Assembly: GCA_002633005.1 (NCBI GenBank)
Contig: NMRA01000169.1
Coordinates: forward strand, 257,203 to 321,202
Direction: 5' to 3'
Length of the DNA stretch: 64,000 nt
Origin: Phoronis australis
Taxonomy: Eukaryota > Phoronida > Phoronidae
Part shown: one piece after another, positions 1-15,000 of the stretch
Position numbering within the stretch: position 1 is the first letter of the stretch
Layout of the letters: the number at the start of each line of letters is the position of its first letter
Notes under the pieces: model-generated
What the model saw: only the letters and a program-made list of their open reading frames with translations
The model's database searches: none
Told to the model about the DNA's origin: nothing
Position numbers and translations under genes: made by a program

Positions 1-92
1 ATGAGATCCAGAGCCAATCGGAGGACAGGAGACAGTGGGTTAGTGAGATGGACGGTGTTTTGCTGTCTGTTGAGAAGGAGAGGATGGGCAAG
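1..92 (+). CDS. CCDC180: CCDC180-like exon 1 of window (5' partial)
   Basis: The frame opens at base 3 and gives 30 codons beginning EIQSQSEDRRQW, charged and coiled-coil-like. Bases 1-2 finish a codon begun outside the window, so the exon start is unseen; the ATG at base 1 is out of frame and is not the start. Donor AAG|gtaaat, phase 0. Intron 1 (93-858) is AT-rich with nothing I recognise. Confidence 0.75.
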
Positions 93-3000
93 GTAAATCA
101 GGGTTCAAATATGGTCAGCAAAATCGTGTGTCTAGATCCCGACAGGACTGGAAAATGTGCGACTTTCACAAAGTAATGTCTGGTTTTAAAGTGTGACTTT
201 TAAGAGGTCTCCGGTGATACAAGCTTGCTGCCCTTTATCTGGTTAAAATTCTGCAAAAATATGAACCATTGTCGCAAAAATGCATTGAAATTTGAACATT
301 TGGTGAGGATGATGAATTGATATATAACAATTACTGAATTTGCAGGGACGATTATCTGTCGTGGGATGTTCTGTTAGGAAAAATTGGCAGACGAGTACTT
401 CTCTTAATGTTATGTTACATGTTGTTTGCTTCTCATCAAGTCAATCACAGCAAACATCTTTGGCAAAGTTTTGAATTGTTTCAGTTATATTTTAGTGCAT
501 TCAATAGGTTGCTTGCTTAGTTGAGTTTCCTGAAATGTTAGAAAATGGAATACATGACAACAATTGTCACAAAATCAATATTTTTGCTTTTTGAAGCATT
601 ACTGAATATTAACATGTTGGCGCGACTTATTTTGTAATAACAAACCTTTGGGACTATTAACTGTGGCTGAAATTATGAAAAATGATAGCATAGAACCAAG
701 TGTGATGAAAATTTTGCTGTTTGAGACAACTATCATTGCTTCAAGTTGCGTTGACCTTCAACTTGAAATAGGAATGCTTAACACAGGTTCAAAAAAGACT
801 GTCTGTAAGTTTCCAATGATATCACCATCTTGTTCATCGTGTTCATTGTGTTGCATAGATACGGCTCGTGTTTGAGGAGTACGCCAAAACTTTGGAGAAG
901 ATTTCACACCTCATGAAACCAGATATACAGAGACTGTTGGACAGTGAGTCACAGGTAATAGGAAAATATTGATTGGAGTGCTTATTTCATTTTTGAATTA
1001 TGTTATTTGAAGTGGTTATGTATGTTTTGTAAACTTCTAATAATGAAATCAGTTGTTACTGGTTAACGAAAAACTCAGACTTCATTGTATTGTGTTCTTT
1101 AGAACATTAGAACACAAGTTACATTATGCAGGCTCTGGTACGGATGCGGTATTGGAGGCCAGAAACAACGTTCCCCGCCCCCAGCCATCTCTGCACTTCA
1201 CTTATAATTTCCATTGCTTTAGTCTGGAAGATCTCATGCACACAGTATGTGTAATGTCCATTGTCATATGCTATCTAGACAATGTTTTGGATCTGTGTCT
1301 GTTCTCTTGTTGTTAGGCAATACTAAGGGATGATTACAGACGAGAGCAACAAAGTTTGGTGTGTAGGACATCCAAACAAGAACATTTTGAATTCAGTTGA
1401 TTATCAGCAGAAATGGACAGGTTAAACTATTAACTACCTAGTAGGAGGAAATTTAACATTAAGAAAGACACTTACTTGCAGCAATGGTGTATATGTCAAC
1501 ACATTGATTAAAAATGTCTCAATCTAAAATCGTGGTTACGTTTTAGATGATCAACCAGGCAGTGCTGAGTAACAAGCGAGCGTATGCGGATCTGTTTACA
1601 CGTCTGATGACAGCAGACATTGAACGGGAGAAGAAACATCACAATCAGTGGCAGAAACGACTGGAAGACTGGCGGCAACTCAACACAAACATAGCTGTCA
1701 AGAATTTCACGTGAGTTGGGAGACGACTGCAAAGTGTTCGCGGGAAAATTAATGTTTTCCTGATGGTAGATCAGGGGCCCGATAATGTTTTAGAGGCTTC
1801 ACGCTGATTGAAGTGATTGTAGCTCCACCTTTTGTTCTGCCTTACTTTGTGCTCAGTCATCCACTTTTAGATGTTTCATGCAGAATTAAGTGATTACAGC
1901 TGCTCCATCTGGTGTTCAGCGTGTAAGAACTCATTCATTCTCCTTTAGACTGTAGTTTTCAATATAAACTGGTTAGACTTTTACAGAATTCTGTCAATAC
2001 CTCATCAAACTATGACAAACTTTTCAGTATTATTTGTCAGTTTTATCAAGCCTTTGTCGTAATAAACGTAGATCTGCGTGGTCGCTAATTGTTCATTTGT
2101 AAATGGCCTTGCAAAGTAAGTGGTTGTGATTTTGGCAAAGTAGGTTGAGCAGCATCTGTCAAGATTTGGCCAGCAAGGGTTCTTGATGAAAAGAAATATA
2201 TTTAGTTGGGGTTCTGTGTGTCGAAACTTTCTTGAATTTCGGCGTTGATCAGCTTAGTTTGAAATCTTCCGTTATTGACTTCAAAAAGAATGAAGTGATC
2301 ACAGCCCCATCTAGTGTTCAGCTTATACTCAAATATTCTTCTTTACAGTGACTTTATGAAGAGTGATGTGATCACAGCTCCATCTGGTGTTAATCATGTG
2401 CTAACTGCCTTGATACAGGAGCAAGACAGGATCAACCAAAAGCGACTGGAACTCATCAACTCACTCAGGTACAGTGACCTTGGATGAAGCAGGATCCTTG
2501 TTTATGTGAAAATATCCAACATGAGAGAATATGGAATGAATCCTCTTCTCACACGGGTCAATTTAATAACTGTGTTATGTTGAAGGCTTGGCTAAACCAT
2601 TAGTATGGGCCTATAGTATGGGATAAACTGGATGTTTAATAAAGTGGTATAATTACAAAACTTATCGAGAATCTGAGAAGGCCTTTTGTGAAAGCGAGAC
2701 ACTCATGAGAGACACTTATGGTGAGAAATCTTCCCTTATGAAACAGAAACACGAATTTGGCAGTCAACAGTCCAGCCTTACTGACCAATCATTTCAGTGG
2801 CTGACAACCATCTCAAACTTACTTGCGAAACATTTGTTTTTCTGTCGCATGATTTTGCATGGTCTTGAGAGATTTTACTGTTTTCACAAGCAATTCACTC
2901 TGTGGAAAGCAACCCTGCATTTTCTTGTAACCAGTTAATAGCCTTGAGATGCCAGGATTGCTTATGACTATAGGAGTTGAAAGTCACATGTGATATGCCC

Positions 3001-6000
3001 TGTACCTAGGGAAGATATCACAAGGAATAATTTAATCATTGGGACACCATAAAATTCTCCTTAATGAATGTCGAACTATTTGGTTATTAGTCACAGCCAG
3101 TTCCAAAACATTACATATTAATGTTAAACACCAGCTGTTGGTGTGTAACCCTAACAAGCTTCCTCCCTTTTCATCATCTTGTAACATTGTTCCACAGAGA
3201 AATGCTGCCGCCGTCATCCACCAAAACGCGCGTGTACCAGTGGAATGACGAGCTGAAGTCATTGAGTGACCTCCTGGATCAGACTAACCAGCAGTACTTG
3301 AAGAAACTGTATGAGGAATATGAGTACTCAAGCCGCCATAGTCTACAGGAGATGGAGGAAGTCAGGGTAAGGGGCCAAGAGAGATGGAGTGAGCCGCCAT
3401 GGGCACACCTCTGTTTTGGTTGAGGTTGATATCCATTCATATCAAGTTGGTGATATGGTTATCAGTCTGGTATCAGTCTGTTCATCATTCATAGCATCAT
3501 TCATGGGACACCTTTTTTGATCATTTATTACAGTTGCTTAGTGAAAGGAAATCAAGACAAAATTCACGGCTGACAATAAACCTGATGAAAAATTGTTATA
3601 CAAACCATGAAATAAATATACTAGAAATAAATTGATATTGATTCAGAAAAATAGTTGATATGAATTGATTTCATCTTTATGATGAATTATGATCAACCAA
3701 AATTCATCCAACCAACCAGTAGAAGTGAAAGACATGTTGATAGTAAGGGGGAGGATTCAAGGAGGTGGGATGCAGAACACCTAAAGATAATTCGTGTGTG
3801 GTAGCTGCCTTTGGAACTATCACCAAGAGACATGTTGTTCATCACTTACATCATGTCAATGCGCGTTATCTCATTATTAAACTTTGTTGAGCGATGCCTT
3901 TGATGCCATATAACAGTCAAGCTACTTTATATTGGAGTAGGCTAAAATTTCACCGATTGTGGAGAAAAACAATAATTGGTATTTTTACATTTTTCAATGG
4001 CTTCTTTGAATGTCCACAATTTCTCTGAAATATTGCCTGATGGTAGTTAGGCTGGTGTAGATCATTAAAATTGTTAAATCACTTATTTTCTGTTACTTGC
4101 AAACATTTTGTCCCGTCAGCATGCCATTTTTTTGTCACATCACGTGTTACTTATCTTTCATGAAAAAATGGAAAAGTAATAAAATTTCACTTGTCGGCCA
4201 CTTGGTGTTCTAAATTGGTGAGATTTTACCGTTATCAAACTTTCCAAGATCTTTTTTCAAAAATTAAGTTCCAAGACAAAAATGAAATCTGATTCTGAAA
4301 GAGGACAGATCATGTACCCCTGATCAGTATTTTGTTCATCGTTTAAAACCAATTAATTTTTAAGTCCAATTTAATGACTTTTTGTGTAGTTGCTGGGAAT
4401 GGGCATTTTGTCCTTACCATTGGGAGGACCTGGTTGTCAGCTGACATATTTTGATCATTTTGCAGCCAAGTGCGTCATTATGTCAAGCCGGTTGCTCTTT
4501 TCTTTTCAGAAAAGCCTGCTGCAGTCAGGTGTGTGTGACGACACCAAGGCACACCTGGTGGTGACTGAGTCACTCATGCCTCTGATTGGTCAGCGACAAC
4601 GGCTATACGAGGCAGAGATGGAGGAAATGGAAGTGAGTGCTAACCAAAACGGTGGCCATTTTGACTTTTAACTCATTGTGGCAGATCATGAGTACCATTG
4701 TTCTGCAGATAGAAAGAACCATATCTAGAATAGGCCCAGTGGACGTACACAATAAATAAATTTTCCACAGATATGCTCAAGGAATATGGGAAAAATTATG
4801 CATGGAAAAATTCTTAGGAAAAGGACACTAAAATGGCGACTAAAATATTTTCAGCAATAAAGTCCAACCTGTGGGTACAGTCATATGTCAATGATGTTGT
4901 GTATTTACTAGGCTAAGACTGAGTAATTTGTCACAAGAATTATCCATTTGCCTGGTGGTTACAGTATTGATAAATCCGAGCATATGCTTGGATTTGACTG
5001 TTGGTCCCTAAACTTATATTTTCTGAATGTACACCCCGGGATTGTAGGAAATTCTGGTTCTCTCAAAGTATTTATTGCATCTCTAACTTTAGACTTTTCT
5101 GTTACTTCTTAGTCAAGTTAATGTGATTTATGGAATAGTTGGCATCATTTTAACTTTTATTTGACAAAGTACCAATCTATTATAGGGTTATATTACCATG
5201 TATTTAAACAGTTACATTTGTGTTTATGCTCATGCACATGGTCTCCCTTTATTGGTTACATTTTGTATGTTTTGTCTGGGTTCATGTCTTATTATTTTGC
5301 ATGTTCCTTGTAAGAGACCACCACAGAAATACGTGTTTCAGTCACTCTGTGATGCTGCTCTGGTTGTACACGTATTGTTTGTCTCATGATTTGTATTACC
5401 ATAATGTTTATTTGTTATCACATCTCATCTAAACTGTCATTCATTCAGTTGTGTGTGTAGCCCAATACAACCGGTCAGTCATTATCATGGCAAATTATGC
5501 AAGGTCATCATGCTTGCCTTAATCGAAGTTGTCTCCCCTCTTCCAGAAACATGTAGAAGAGCATACCAACTATATGAACAGACAGCTCAAGTCACTCTTT
5601 AAGTATTGCCAGGGAGCAGCTCATGCCTGGGACCTGCACGAGATCGGTCTTGGCAAGCAGGAGCGTGCTCTACAGGAGAAATTGGAAACTTGTCGGCACC
5701 ACCATGATAATATTAACCAGGTATTTTTTCGTGTCTATTTGACTTGTGGCTGATCCTTACTGTTGTTTTGGAAGTAGTTTTCAGTTTTGCTGGTCATATA
5801 GTCAGATGTACACGTTGACCATTACCTAACTTACTAAATGTTTGTTTGTTGGTTGTTCTATCATTATCTGACTCTTTTCCATTTATAAGTATGCCATGCA
5901 ATCTTAGTGTTTTACATATTGCTTTGTATGATTGTTCTTGTAATACGTTAATACAAACATGAGGACCCTCTTTGAAACTGAATTCATGCTTCCTCATTTT

Positions 6001-9000
6001 TTTAGCATCAAATGAGTTAGTGGTTATATTCAAGTATAATAGCTCACTTGCGAGTTTCTCGCTAGTCACTGTGACGTCACCGGAAAGGGGGCAAAACCCG
6101 CCATATTGCTTTTGTTTTGCCCCGAGTCTTTGCTACACATGCTAAAACTTACTGGAGTTGTTATGGTGAATTTTACACTTAAAACGTTAAAACAACTTAA
6201 GATATGGTAGATGGGTCGTGGAATAACTGTGAATAGACGAAGAAAATGTGACCTTGTTATGTTGTGCGAAGCTGTGAACGGACTGAAATTGGAACTTAAC
6301 CCGCTCTAGGCCTGAATGGCGCAGGCATACAGGGGCGATAGTGTATCCCCATAAAAAGATATTCACTTCAAAATACAGCAAATAAAATCAAATGAAACAT
6401 GCATATGTGCACATGAAGTTATAATTAACACATACCCTGACTCTGGACACAATTTAGTCTACAAATAACTTGAGCATATTCATGAAAACCTCGCGGTTCT
6501 CTCGAATTTCTCTCACTAAAGAGCCGCCATTTTGAGGAAGTTACGTGAAATCACGCCTGTTGACGAACAAAAAGTCCAAGGGACACAACATGAATCAAAT
6601 TTCACTTGATATTTTCTCATGCTATTTTGCAAGTCACGCGCCAGATCTCGCGCTTCGCTCAGTCTCGCGCTAACCTTTGCCTCATACTCACCTGACTCAG
6701 TTGAAATACTTGATTGTGGCAATCGCGCGCGCGGACAAAGTTAACTGTCAGTAACCACAAAGTGGAGTTGGAATTCTTCGCCTAAGTCACCTGAATTCCC
6801 GTGCTTCATCGAAGATATGTTTAGAAGCAGAAAGAGTCACTGAAGAAAGTAAGAGCCATTTAGGTGCTAATTTTAGGTGTAGAATGTATTTTCGACGAGG
6901 TGAAAACTTTATCAGTGAGCGGATTTCGCCTACCGCCCGTTTAAAATACACGGGACGAAACTTAGTACAGAACGCGATAGAACGTTTTGTAGTGCGAATC
7001 TGAAGTTCATTTGCCATAACAGCAATGCTTTTGGACATTTTTCGAACTAAACGGCTAAAAACTCGAAGACAATAACAGAATACACTCTGTTACCGTATTG
7101 GGCAAATGACCAAACGACAAGCTTTTGCCCCACTTCCCGTGACGTCACAGTTAAGTCTCACATAATCTCGCGTTATTGTTATAAACTCGCAAAAGGCCTA
7201 TTCGTTAATTGTGTTTTAATCACCCAAAAATTAAGATACCCTTGATCGTTTCTCAGTGTTCTTTATGTCTCTTTCTAATGGGTAATTGGAAATTACATAA
7301 AATTAAATGTAAATAAGGCGAAATTTATGTTGTTTGCAGTGTGGATGTTTTAGATTTAGTTTGTCTTGTAAGTTGGTATGTTCAAGCATGTTTTACGTGC
7401 CTTTCATCAAAACATTTAGCAGAAGGATATGCCATGACTTCTCAATGTTAATTGGATGCTGTAGGAGCGAGAGGCCAATCTCGACATCACCATGGACCGC
7501 ATGAGGCAAGATGGCAATGAGAGCCACCTGGAGCAGAACTTGAAGCGAGCCTTGGAGATGTTGACCACAATCAAACATGGGTGAGTATGACAATCCTCAC
7601 CCAAAAGGAATTGCAAAAATTGTCTTTCTCCATTTTCCAAAGGCTGGTTACTTTTAATGGAAAATTTTCCATATTTGCTTTTAAGACACCTACAAACCTT
7701 GTTCGCTGTGTTTTTTTTTTGAGAAATTTGATTATTTCACTTGTCGACCACATTGTGCTCTGAATACGTGAAGAATTGCTGTGTCTTTTGACCAGTGTTG
7801 GGACTGTTTTGTAGTGTAAAGGTGCATTTTGCTCTGCTTAGTTGGCTAAAAACAGAAGTTGATTTAGATCTTTCACTTTCATACTAAAGCCCTACCATAA
7901 TGGCGTTCTATTTCCATTACCAACTCAAGTCACAGGTAATGTGTTTGAATACACCAGTTTAGGGTCAGACAATCCTAATAAATTCCGAAGCCTTTTCTAG
8001 AGTTGCTGATGATTTCAAATTTGTCTTGCTAATAGTAATGGCATCAAGTTAGCATTATGGGTAAATATCACAAAATCAGAGAGGGCACTGTCTGGTATTT
8101 TGTGATGTGTTGTTTAAATGTGTTGTAAGTTATGTTGAAGAAACTCCTCCACTAGATAGTTTTGATTGGAAATGCGCGTTGACCAGTGTGCCCATCTTCT
8201 TTAAAACTCAATCTTGTTACTCGTACTGAAAGTGGTTGTAGATTTAAGAAGAACAGTTCCAGTTCTGTGTAGTTGGAAGCAGATCATTGTACTATGAGCT
8301 GGCATTTAGGGTTTGGATGTATGTATGCCTAAACAATGTGTGTCCCCTCACGTTGGAGTTGTTTAGACTTGTCAAGATTCTCTATTCTGATAACGGGTAA
8401 AACTTTATTGATTCGTATTAGCATATTAAAATAATGCAGGGGCGGATCCAGGATTTTGAGTTAGGGGGGGCCAGGGCAGAGTATTAGCCTAGGATTTTCC
8501 CCAACAGACATTCGCACCCCCGTACTGCCAAATGGAATCTGGGAGAATTTTAGGGGGGGGGGCGATGGCCCCCTTGGCCCCCCCCTCTAAATCCGCCACA
8601 GTAATGCATCGCAATATGCCATAAATGTCATGTTTATACCAGGTTTCTGAAAGCTGGTTATGCAAGCAATAATCCACAGGCGAACCATCAAGACCCACAG
8701 GGGATTGGGTTGAGCACGGTAGTTTACCTTGGACCTCTAGTAAGTAATATTCAACTTATTTGTGTTTCAGATATGAAGAGTTCCACAGTGAGCAGCGCAC
8801 CCTTGTGGAGGAATACCCAACTATGGTACAGGATGAGCTCAACAGCTACGATCACGCTCTGTGCAGATTCTTCGGTATCGACAGACGGCCCCCTGAGGTG
8901 GGGTGCTCTTGCTTTTATGAACTCTATGATAGTAACGACCTCTACTGGACATATATATAAAGGGGCATTTTGTTGCTAATTAACGTTCAAGGTTGAATTC

Positions 9001-12000
9001 TTTAACTGAAGGGCTTTGGGTTTTAATACGGTAACCATTACCATGCTCATCCGATGTTGAATTGTTGCTGAATTCTTAGTTTTAGTCCAACCCCAATAAA
9101 GTCTGAAGCATTTTGACTGGCTGAGGGATATGTTCTTGTTGGTTGATATGGAAATAGAACCCTATCTTGGTAAAGAATGTTTTGAGACCAGTATGAGAGC
9201 TAAGGGCGCAATTAGATTTTCATTTTTAGCCTACTACACTGAAGAATTTTCACGGTAATATGCAGATTCTAATTAAAACCAGGTTACTCAACCACACAAA
9301 ATACGACTCGGGTATTTGAAGTTTATTTCTTTATCAGTAATTTGTTTCATTATAAAAAACAATAAAAACTTTTTAAAACTGGTGAATAGTTGTATAAAGC
9401 CCCCCCCCCCTCCTCCCCCCCTCCTTTCAGATAATCCTGCCATGTCAGTCATACTCTTCTGTTTTAGGAGGTAAATCAGGAGAGACAGGAAGAAGCAGAT
9501 AAACTACGTGAAGAGAATGCTGGGTCACCGCACCCGCCAAACAAGTTCAAGCAAGCTCAGACGCAGATGATAAAGAAGAAGAAGCATGATGATGAAGATC
9601 AGGATGATGCTGTGAGTAGTTCCATTGTTCACCCGCAGGTGTCAGGGCTACACTTACCTGTTGTGTGTGTGTGTGTGTACATTTGTTGCTGCTTGGTTTG
9701 CTCTCCATTCGAGTATGTACACGTTTGGCCTATTAGTGTCAGCGAATGAGGTTTCTTCAGTCTTTTTTCCAACTGGCAAAGGAATATTTTTGTATATATT
9801 TTTTCAAAATCTGTCATAACTTGTTCTCAGAGGTCAGCGTTGAAGTTTAGTTAAAATATACTCAGGAGACAATAGACAATTTTATTTTGCTCCAGACAAA
9901 TTGAAGTATCTGTGACAGGAAAGCAAAATAATAATACTTGGAACTTGAAGATTGCCAGAAGAAATGACATGCTTTGTTGTTGAGCAAACTTAATCTTGAA
10001 TGGGGACAATGAACCTGGTCGGGTATACTGAAAAAGTAGGCATGAAGTATTTGGGTACATTTTGTTTCAGCCAAGATATTTTTCTTTCTTGAAATCTCAC
10101 CAAAAATAATTGCCAAAATTCTTTATTTTTTATTTTGCAATTAAAGTCTTCAAAGTTTTGAATGCTGACAACCTTTCAAAACACCGCCCAATCGTAGCTA
10201 TAGCATAGAACTTCAATGTGATAAAGCGTTTGATATTTGGCTCTACTTAATCTTTTGTGAAAAAATGAAAAGTAAAACTTCCATTGTCTGCCATATTGTG
10301 CCAAGAAATGATGTGATATGTTGAGGTGACCTGGGTTCCACCAGGCTTTGATTTAGTAGAACCTTATTGACTAGTCTATGTATTAATGCAAATATCTACA
10401 AGATTGTCGAGCTTCAACTCTGACAGTAAAATTAGATGTTTTCTGATAGAAGAAAGCGTATTGAATTTGAAGTTTGACTTTATTAATTAATTCTTAATCT
10501 GCTTTTAATTGGGTCATGTTACCACTATATTATCTTAATTTAACAAAAACGAAATTAATAAAGTACATCGGATTCCACAGTATAAAATGATATCAATATC
10601 ATTGACCAAATAGCATTTGGTATAAGTGTTCAATCTCAAAAACAATGTTATAGTTTTATAAATAATTAGTATCTTGTCTTCATTTTATGCAACTTTTGGG
10701 TTCAATCATTGAAATCATAAAAGTTTATATTATTTTGTAACCTCTGATGGAAAAAATTAATGGAAAATTTTAAAAAACAAGCATTTTGAAGTACACCGCA
10801 TCAAACACAATTTCATCTGCAAGTTTCACGTGATCCAATCAGCTATTTCTGACTGAGATGATCTAAACCAAATGTGGACATTTTTCAAGAGTACAACATA
10901 ACCTTAATGAAATGATGGCAGTTAACTGCAGTTGTGTGAGGGGTTGGAATGACTTCCTTCCTTGTTTTCTGTTTCATCTGAATAAAAATACTAAATAATT
11001 AGCTGATTCACTGGATAACTCTGCTTGTTTCATGTGATGTGTTGTGTTAGTGTTGTTGGACCGCCATAACTTTCAAACAATTGATCCCAGTGGTCTCCTT
11101 CCTGAAAAGTGACGCAAGACTTTAGTCAGAAATATGGTCTTACACTTCGCATAGCTATTTTATGAAAAATATAATCTCACTTAATATGCAAAAGTCCAAA
11201 GTCTCTTGGAATATATACACTGATGCTAGTTCCTTACTTATCACTTATTTCTGCACTAAGTAGCGTTAATCACTTGATGGCTAAAACCTTATTTATTTAC
11301 TGCAATAATTGTGAAGTGAGATCGCGGAACCTAAGTTCTGTCTTACGTATCAAGTCACTTTGATGAAACAAAAACCTGGCTGGTATTTCCTGTGACAGTT
11401 GTTGATTTTTTACCGTAGTCTGTGGAGAGTTTGTGCACAATACTGAGTCATTTAAATGAGTAACAGTAACGACATTTTTATTGTAAAAAAGCTTTCATGC
11501 AGAACAACACAGCATAGAGTTTGCACATCTAAAAGCCACATGGGGTTTTAAAACACCTCAAGTCTAGTTGTTGCTACCTCTGTTACTGGTGGTGTTCACC
11601 AAAGCGTGATGATTTATAGTCAACATACAGTGTATAATACTGTAGCACAGGTCAAGTGATTTCCAAAGATGTGGTGGATCAACTAGATGTCCTCATAAAT
11701 CCTAAATGCAGGGTGACCCAAAAACCCAACCCATAAGTAAAATAATCAGCTAATCCTACATTAAGAGATTTTAAATTTTGTACTCTTAGGCTGCAGTCTA
11801 TTAGTGGTCTTTCACAAAGTTTTAACTGTAGAAGTAAGTTTGCTCTGATTTTTCTTTCCAAAGAATTTAATATTAATGATTATTTTATAACAAAGTTTTT
11901 CTAGTTTGTTTTTTATCTCCCTATGCCTTTGTATGGTTGGCAATGTGGTATTAGCAACAAGAAGATATTATTTGATAAGAATGAACAGCCAGGCTTTTTG

Positions 12001-15000
12001 GAGATTCTGTACATTTTATAAAATGGCGCACTTTGGCAGCACGCGAGTCATCTATCAAAAAAAGTAGATTAATTTAACCACGTTAAAGTCTGTGTGACAT
12101 TGTTTAAGTAGAAACGTTTTGAAATTTAGGATTTATTTTGCATTTTCTTTCAAAAAACAAACAGTATTCAAATTGAATCCAGATTGGTATCCAGAATCTT
12201 TAAAGCGGCATCTAAGTACCAAAATGTTTAGATGTAGACCACTTATTTTTTACAAAATTGATCTCAAAATTGTTCTCTTGTCAAAATGGCTCAGAAAGAA
12301 CTGACAGTTTGCTATTTCTGACGGTTCTTTCCCAGCCCAGAGATCCCCTGTGAGGAACAAGATAAGGTCAAATGTTGAATGGTATTATGTGTCCTCCATC
12401 AGAACTTGGTATTCGTCAGTAAGTATGGGTTTAATGCCACTTTAATTGAGAAACATAAAATCTGGGGATGGGAAGATAGGAAATTTAACGAAAGTTGAGA
12501 ACAGCGGTTTATGTGAAGGGCCAGTGTGAAGTCAGCACTTGAGAAGTGCTTGCCTCAAATTATCATTGGCTGAGCATAGGTAGTGTAGTTATTGGAAAGG
12601 TAACAGTTGAAGCTTTGGGAGCTTAAATGCTCTGTGTTTACAACAGCCTGAAAACTGGTTTTTAACAAGTTGAAGGGTGACACTAGACAGGTTGGACAAC
12701 AGGTCAGGCATTTGTCTGGAAGAATAATGTCAATAGGTGAGACTGATGTACGATGCATTATTCATGATATAACGGAAATGCTCTGGAGATAGATGTTCAT
12801 CACGATCACGTGGGGTCAATATCAATGTGGATTAAAGTACATACCATAGACATGCGATAAATACTTTCGGTCATCCAGTTGAGTAAATAATAAAATTATG
12901 TAGAAAATTAAATCAATTACTGGACTTGTGGATTGAGTTGGCTACGTTGCGTCCTCCTCTCGAGGACTTCGGCAGGCCAATGAGATGTCACGCGACTCGT
13001 CATGTTATCGACAGCGGGATACTCTTTAGTGCCCTATCCCATGTCTGTTTTGGCTGACGATCACATGATGAGTCACGTGACATCTCAGCGGCCTGCCAAA
13101 GTCCTCAAGAGGAGGACGCAACGTAGCCAACTCAATAGAAATGTTGAGAAAAAATGGTAAATACCTGCCCAGTAAATATAAAAAAGAAGCATTCTGCTCT
13201 ACATTGTTTAAAAAATGTCGTTATTTTTGTCATTTTCTTTGAAACCATTTTTCAGCAGACACTGTCAATTTCAGTGCCAAGCATTTGTCAAGTTTCCTCG
13301 CATATATTACAGCCACGTCTCGAAGGTTGCTTGTTTCCACTGTTGGTTGGCAGTTCTGGTTTGTTAGTAGAAGCTAGCTCGACACAATAAGATCATGATG
13401 ATAAATTTCAAGTTAGTTGAGTAAACTGCCAGATAATTTTGGCTTGAAATTCATCCAAGTTTGCCATAGTCTAATGCCTTTTCCATTATTCTTGTTATCT
13501 CACCTTCAATAAGAGCTAGGTCATGAAATATATTCTAAAATTTCTGTTACACTTCATTATTACACTGTCACAACCAACACATCCTCACAAGTGTGTCGAT
13601 TCATGATAACGATCATCAGATGGCACTGTTGGTGCTTGCCGCTTCTTCTTTTTTGCGTAATATCTCGCACCACCATAATTGTTATTGGCCTTAGGAGCTT
13701 TAGACTGGAATCTGTCATCCCCATACGAGAAATCCTCCATATTGATGGAGCCAATTTCAGAGTCCTCCTTTTCAGGCAACGGTTCGTATGTTTCTGGATC
13801 GAGTGTGGTCTCATCATGTCTCTGTTGATGCTCCATTGGATGCCATAGGGGGTTCTGTTTGGAGTGTCTCCTATCGATACCATTCTCCATGGGTATGAAA
13901 TTGGCTGGCAGTCCCCGTGTGCCAATAATAATGGGTAGAAGGATGTTCATGCCCGTACAGCCATGTAGTTCCACTTGAAATAACAGCTCGTAGCTAACAT
14001 CAATCAGTCTGCTGTAGTCCAATTGTGTCTCCGGAACATAAGGTGGAATGGCTAAATGGACGCTGTTCCATCGCCGTCCTTCCCCGATTGTCAATTCATA
14101 CTCGTCGCGTTTCTTGCTGATTATTTGAGTGTTTGTCATCATTTCTTTCTGTGCATAGAATATACTATTCATGATGAAGCTGACCTGGAGGGCAGTGACT
14201 AATTTTGGACTCCCATTAGAGATCTCTGCACTGATCACTATGTCCTCACCTGGTGTAAATGCCTGGCGGTTTGTCTGCAACATCACCTTGAGCTTACCAC
14301 TGAAACAACAGATTCCGTAATACTTCTTCTCTGCATCGCACTCATATGACAATAGTTTATCAGGGTACCTTGCGAGGTCAAGAGGTCGCAACACAAGGAA
14401 AGGCTCACTCGTGATGGTCTGGTCTCCATACTTTCGCTCGGGGTTCATAGTTGCCCGGACAAGATACGTAACACTGCCGTACTTTCCAATGAACGACGAT
14501 GGCAAGTTTGACGGAAGCTGGTGATAAAATGGAAACTCGTGAACTCCTTTTGACAAGAGCAGGCTCTCGCCATCGGACGAGCGGACCAGGGTCTCGCTGA
14601 TGTCTATGTATGTCTCTGTTGCGGCACAAGTTTTGTTCCTCTCCGCATGATCCCAGGAAACAGTTCCCTCCCCCTTGATCTGCAGCTGTATGTTATTCAC
14701 TTTTACAGACTCGTTAAGTTTGATCACCACACTTCCTTTTAGCTCCTCCCCTGGAGCATACTGATACTGCTCATCGATATCATGTTCCAGTGCAATATCA
14801 ACACTTTGAATTTTCTTTGTCCGCAGACTATAGTATCCTGCAGGATACTGCAACATGTTGAGTTCTGTGTTTGCTGTTTCTTAAACACCTTTCATGCACC
14901 TGTAGCAATGCTGTTAGTTAATGTCATTTATCCTAAAATACGCCAAAAGTGGACGAGACTCTTGAATGGTATTCTCAACTTGTCCAGACTGTTGTGTCAT

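Noticed and set aside
1-3. ATG at the first base as the gene start
   Set aside because: It is out of frame with the exon, whose frame opens at base 3 and has no visible beginning.
13560-13925. A 121-codon minus-strand frame
   Set aside because: It overlaps the arrestin ORF in another frame and has no arrestin-like or other recognisable content.
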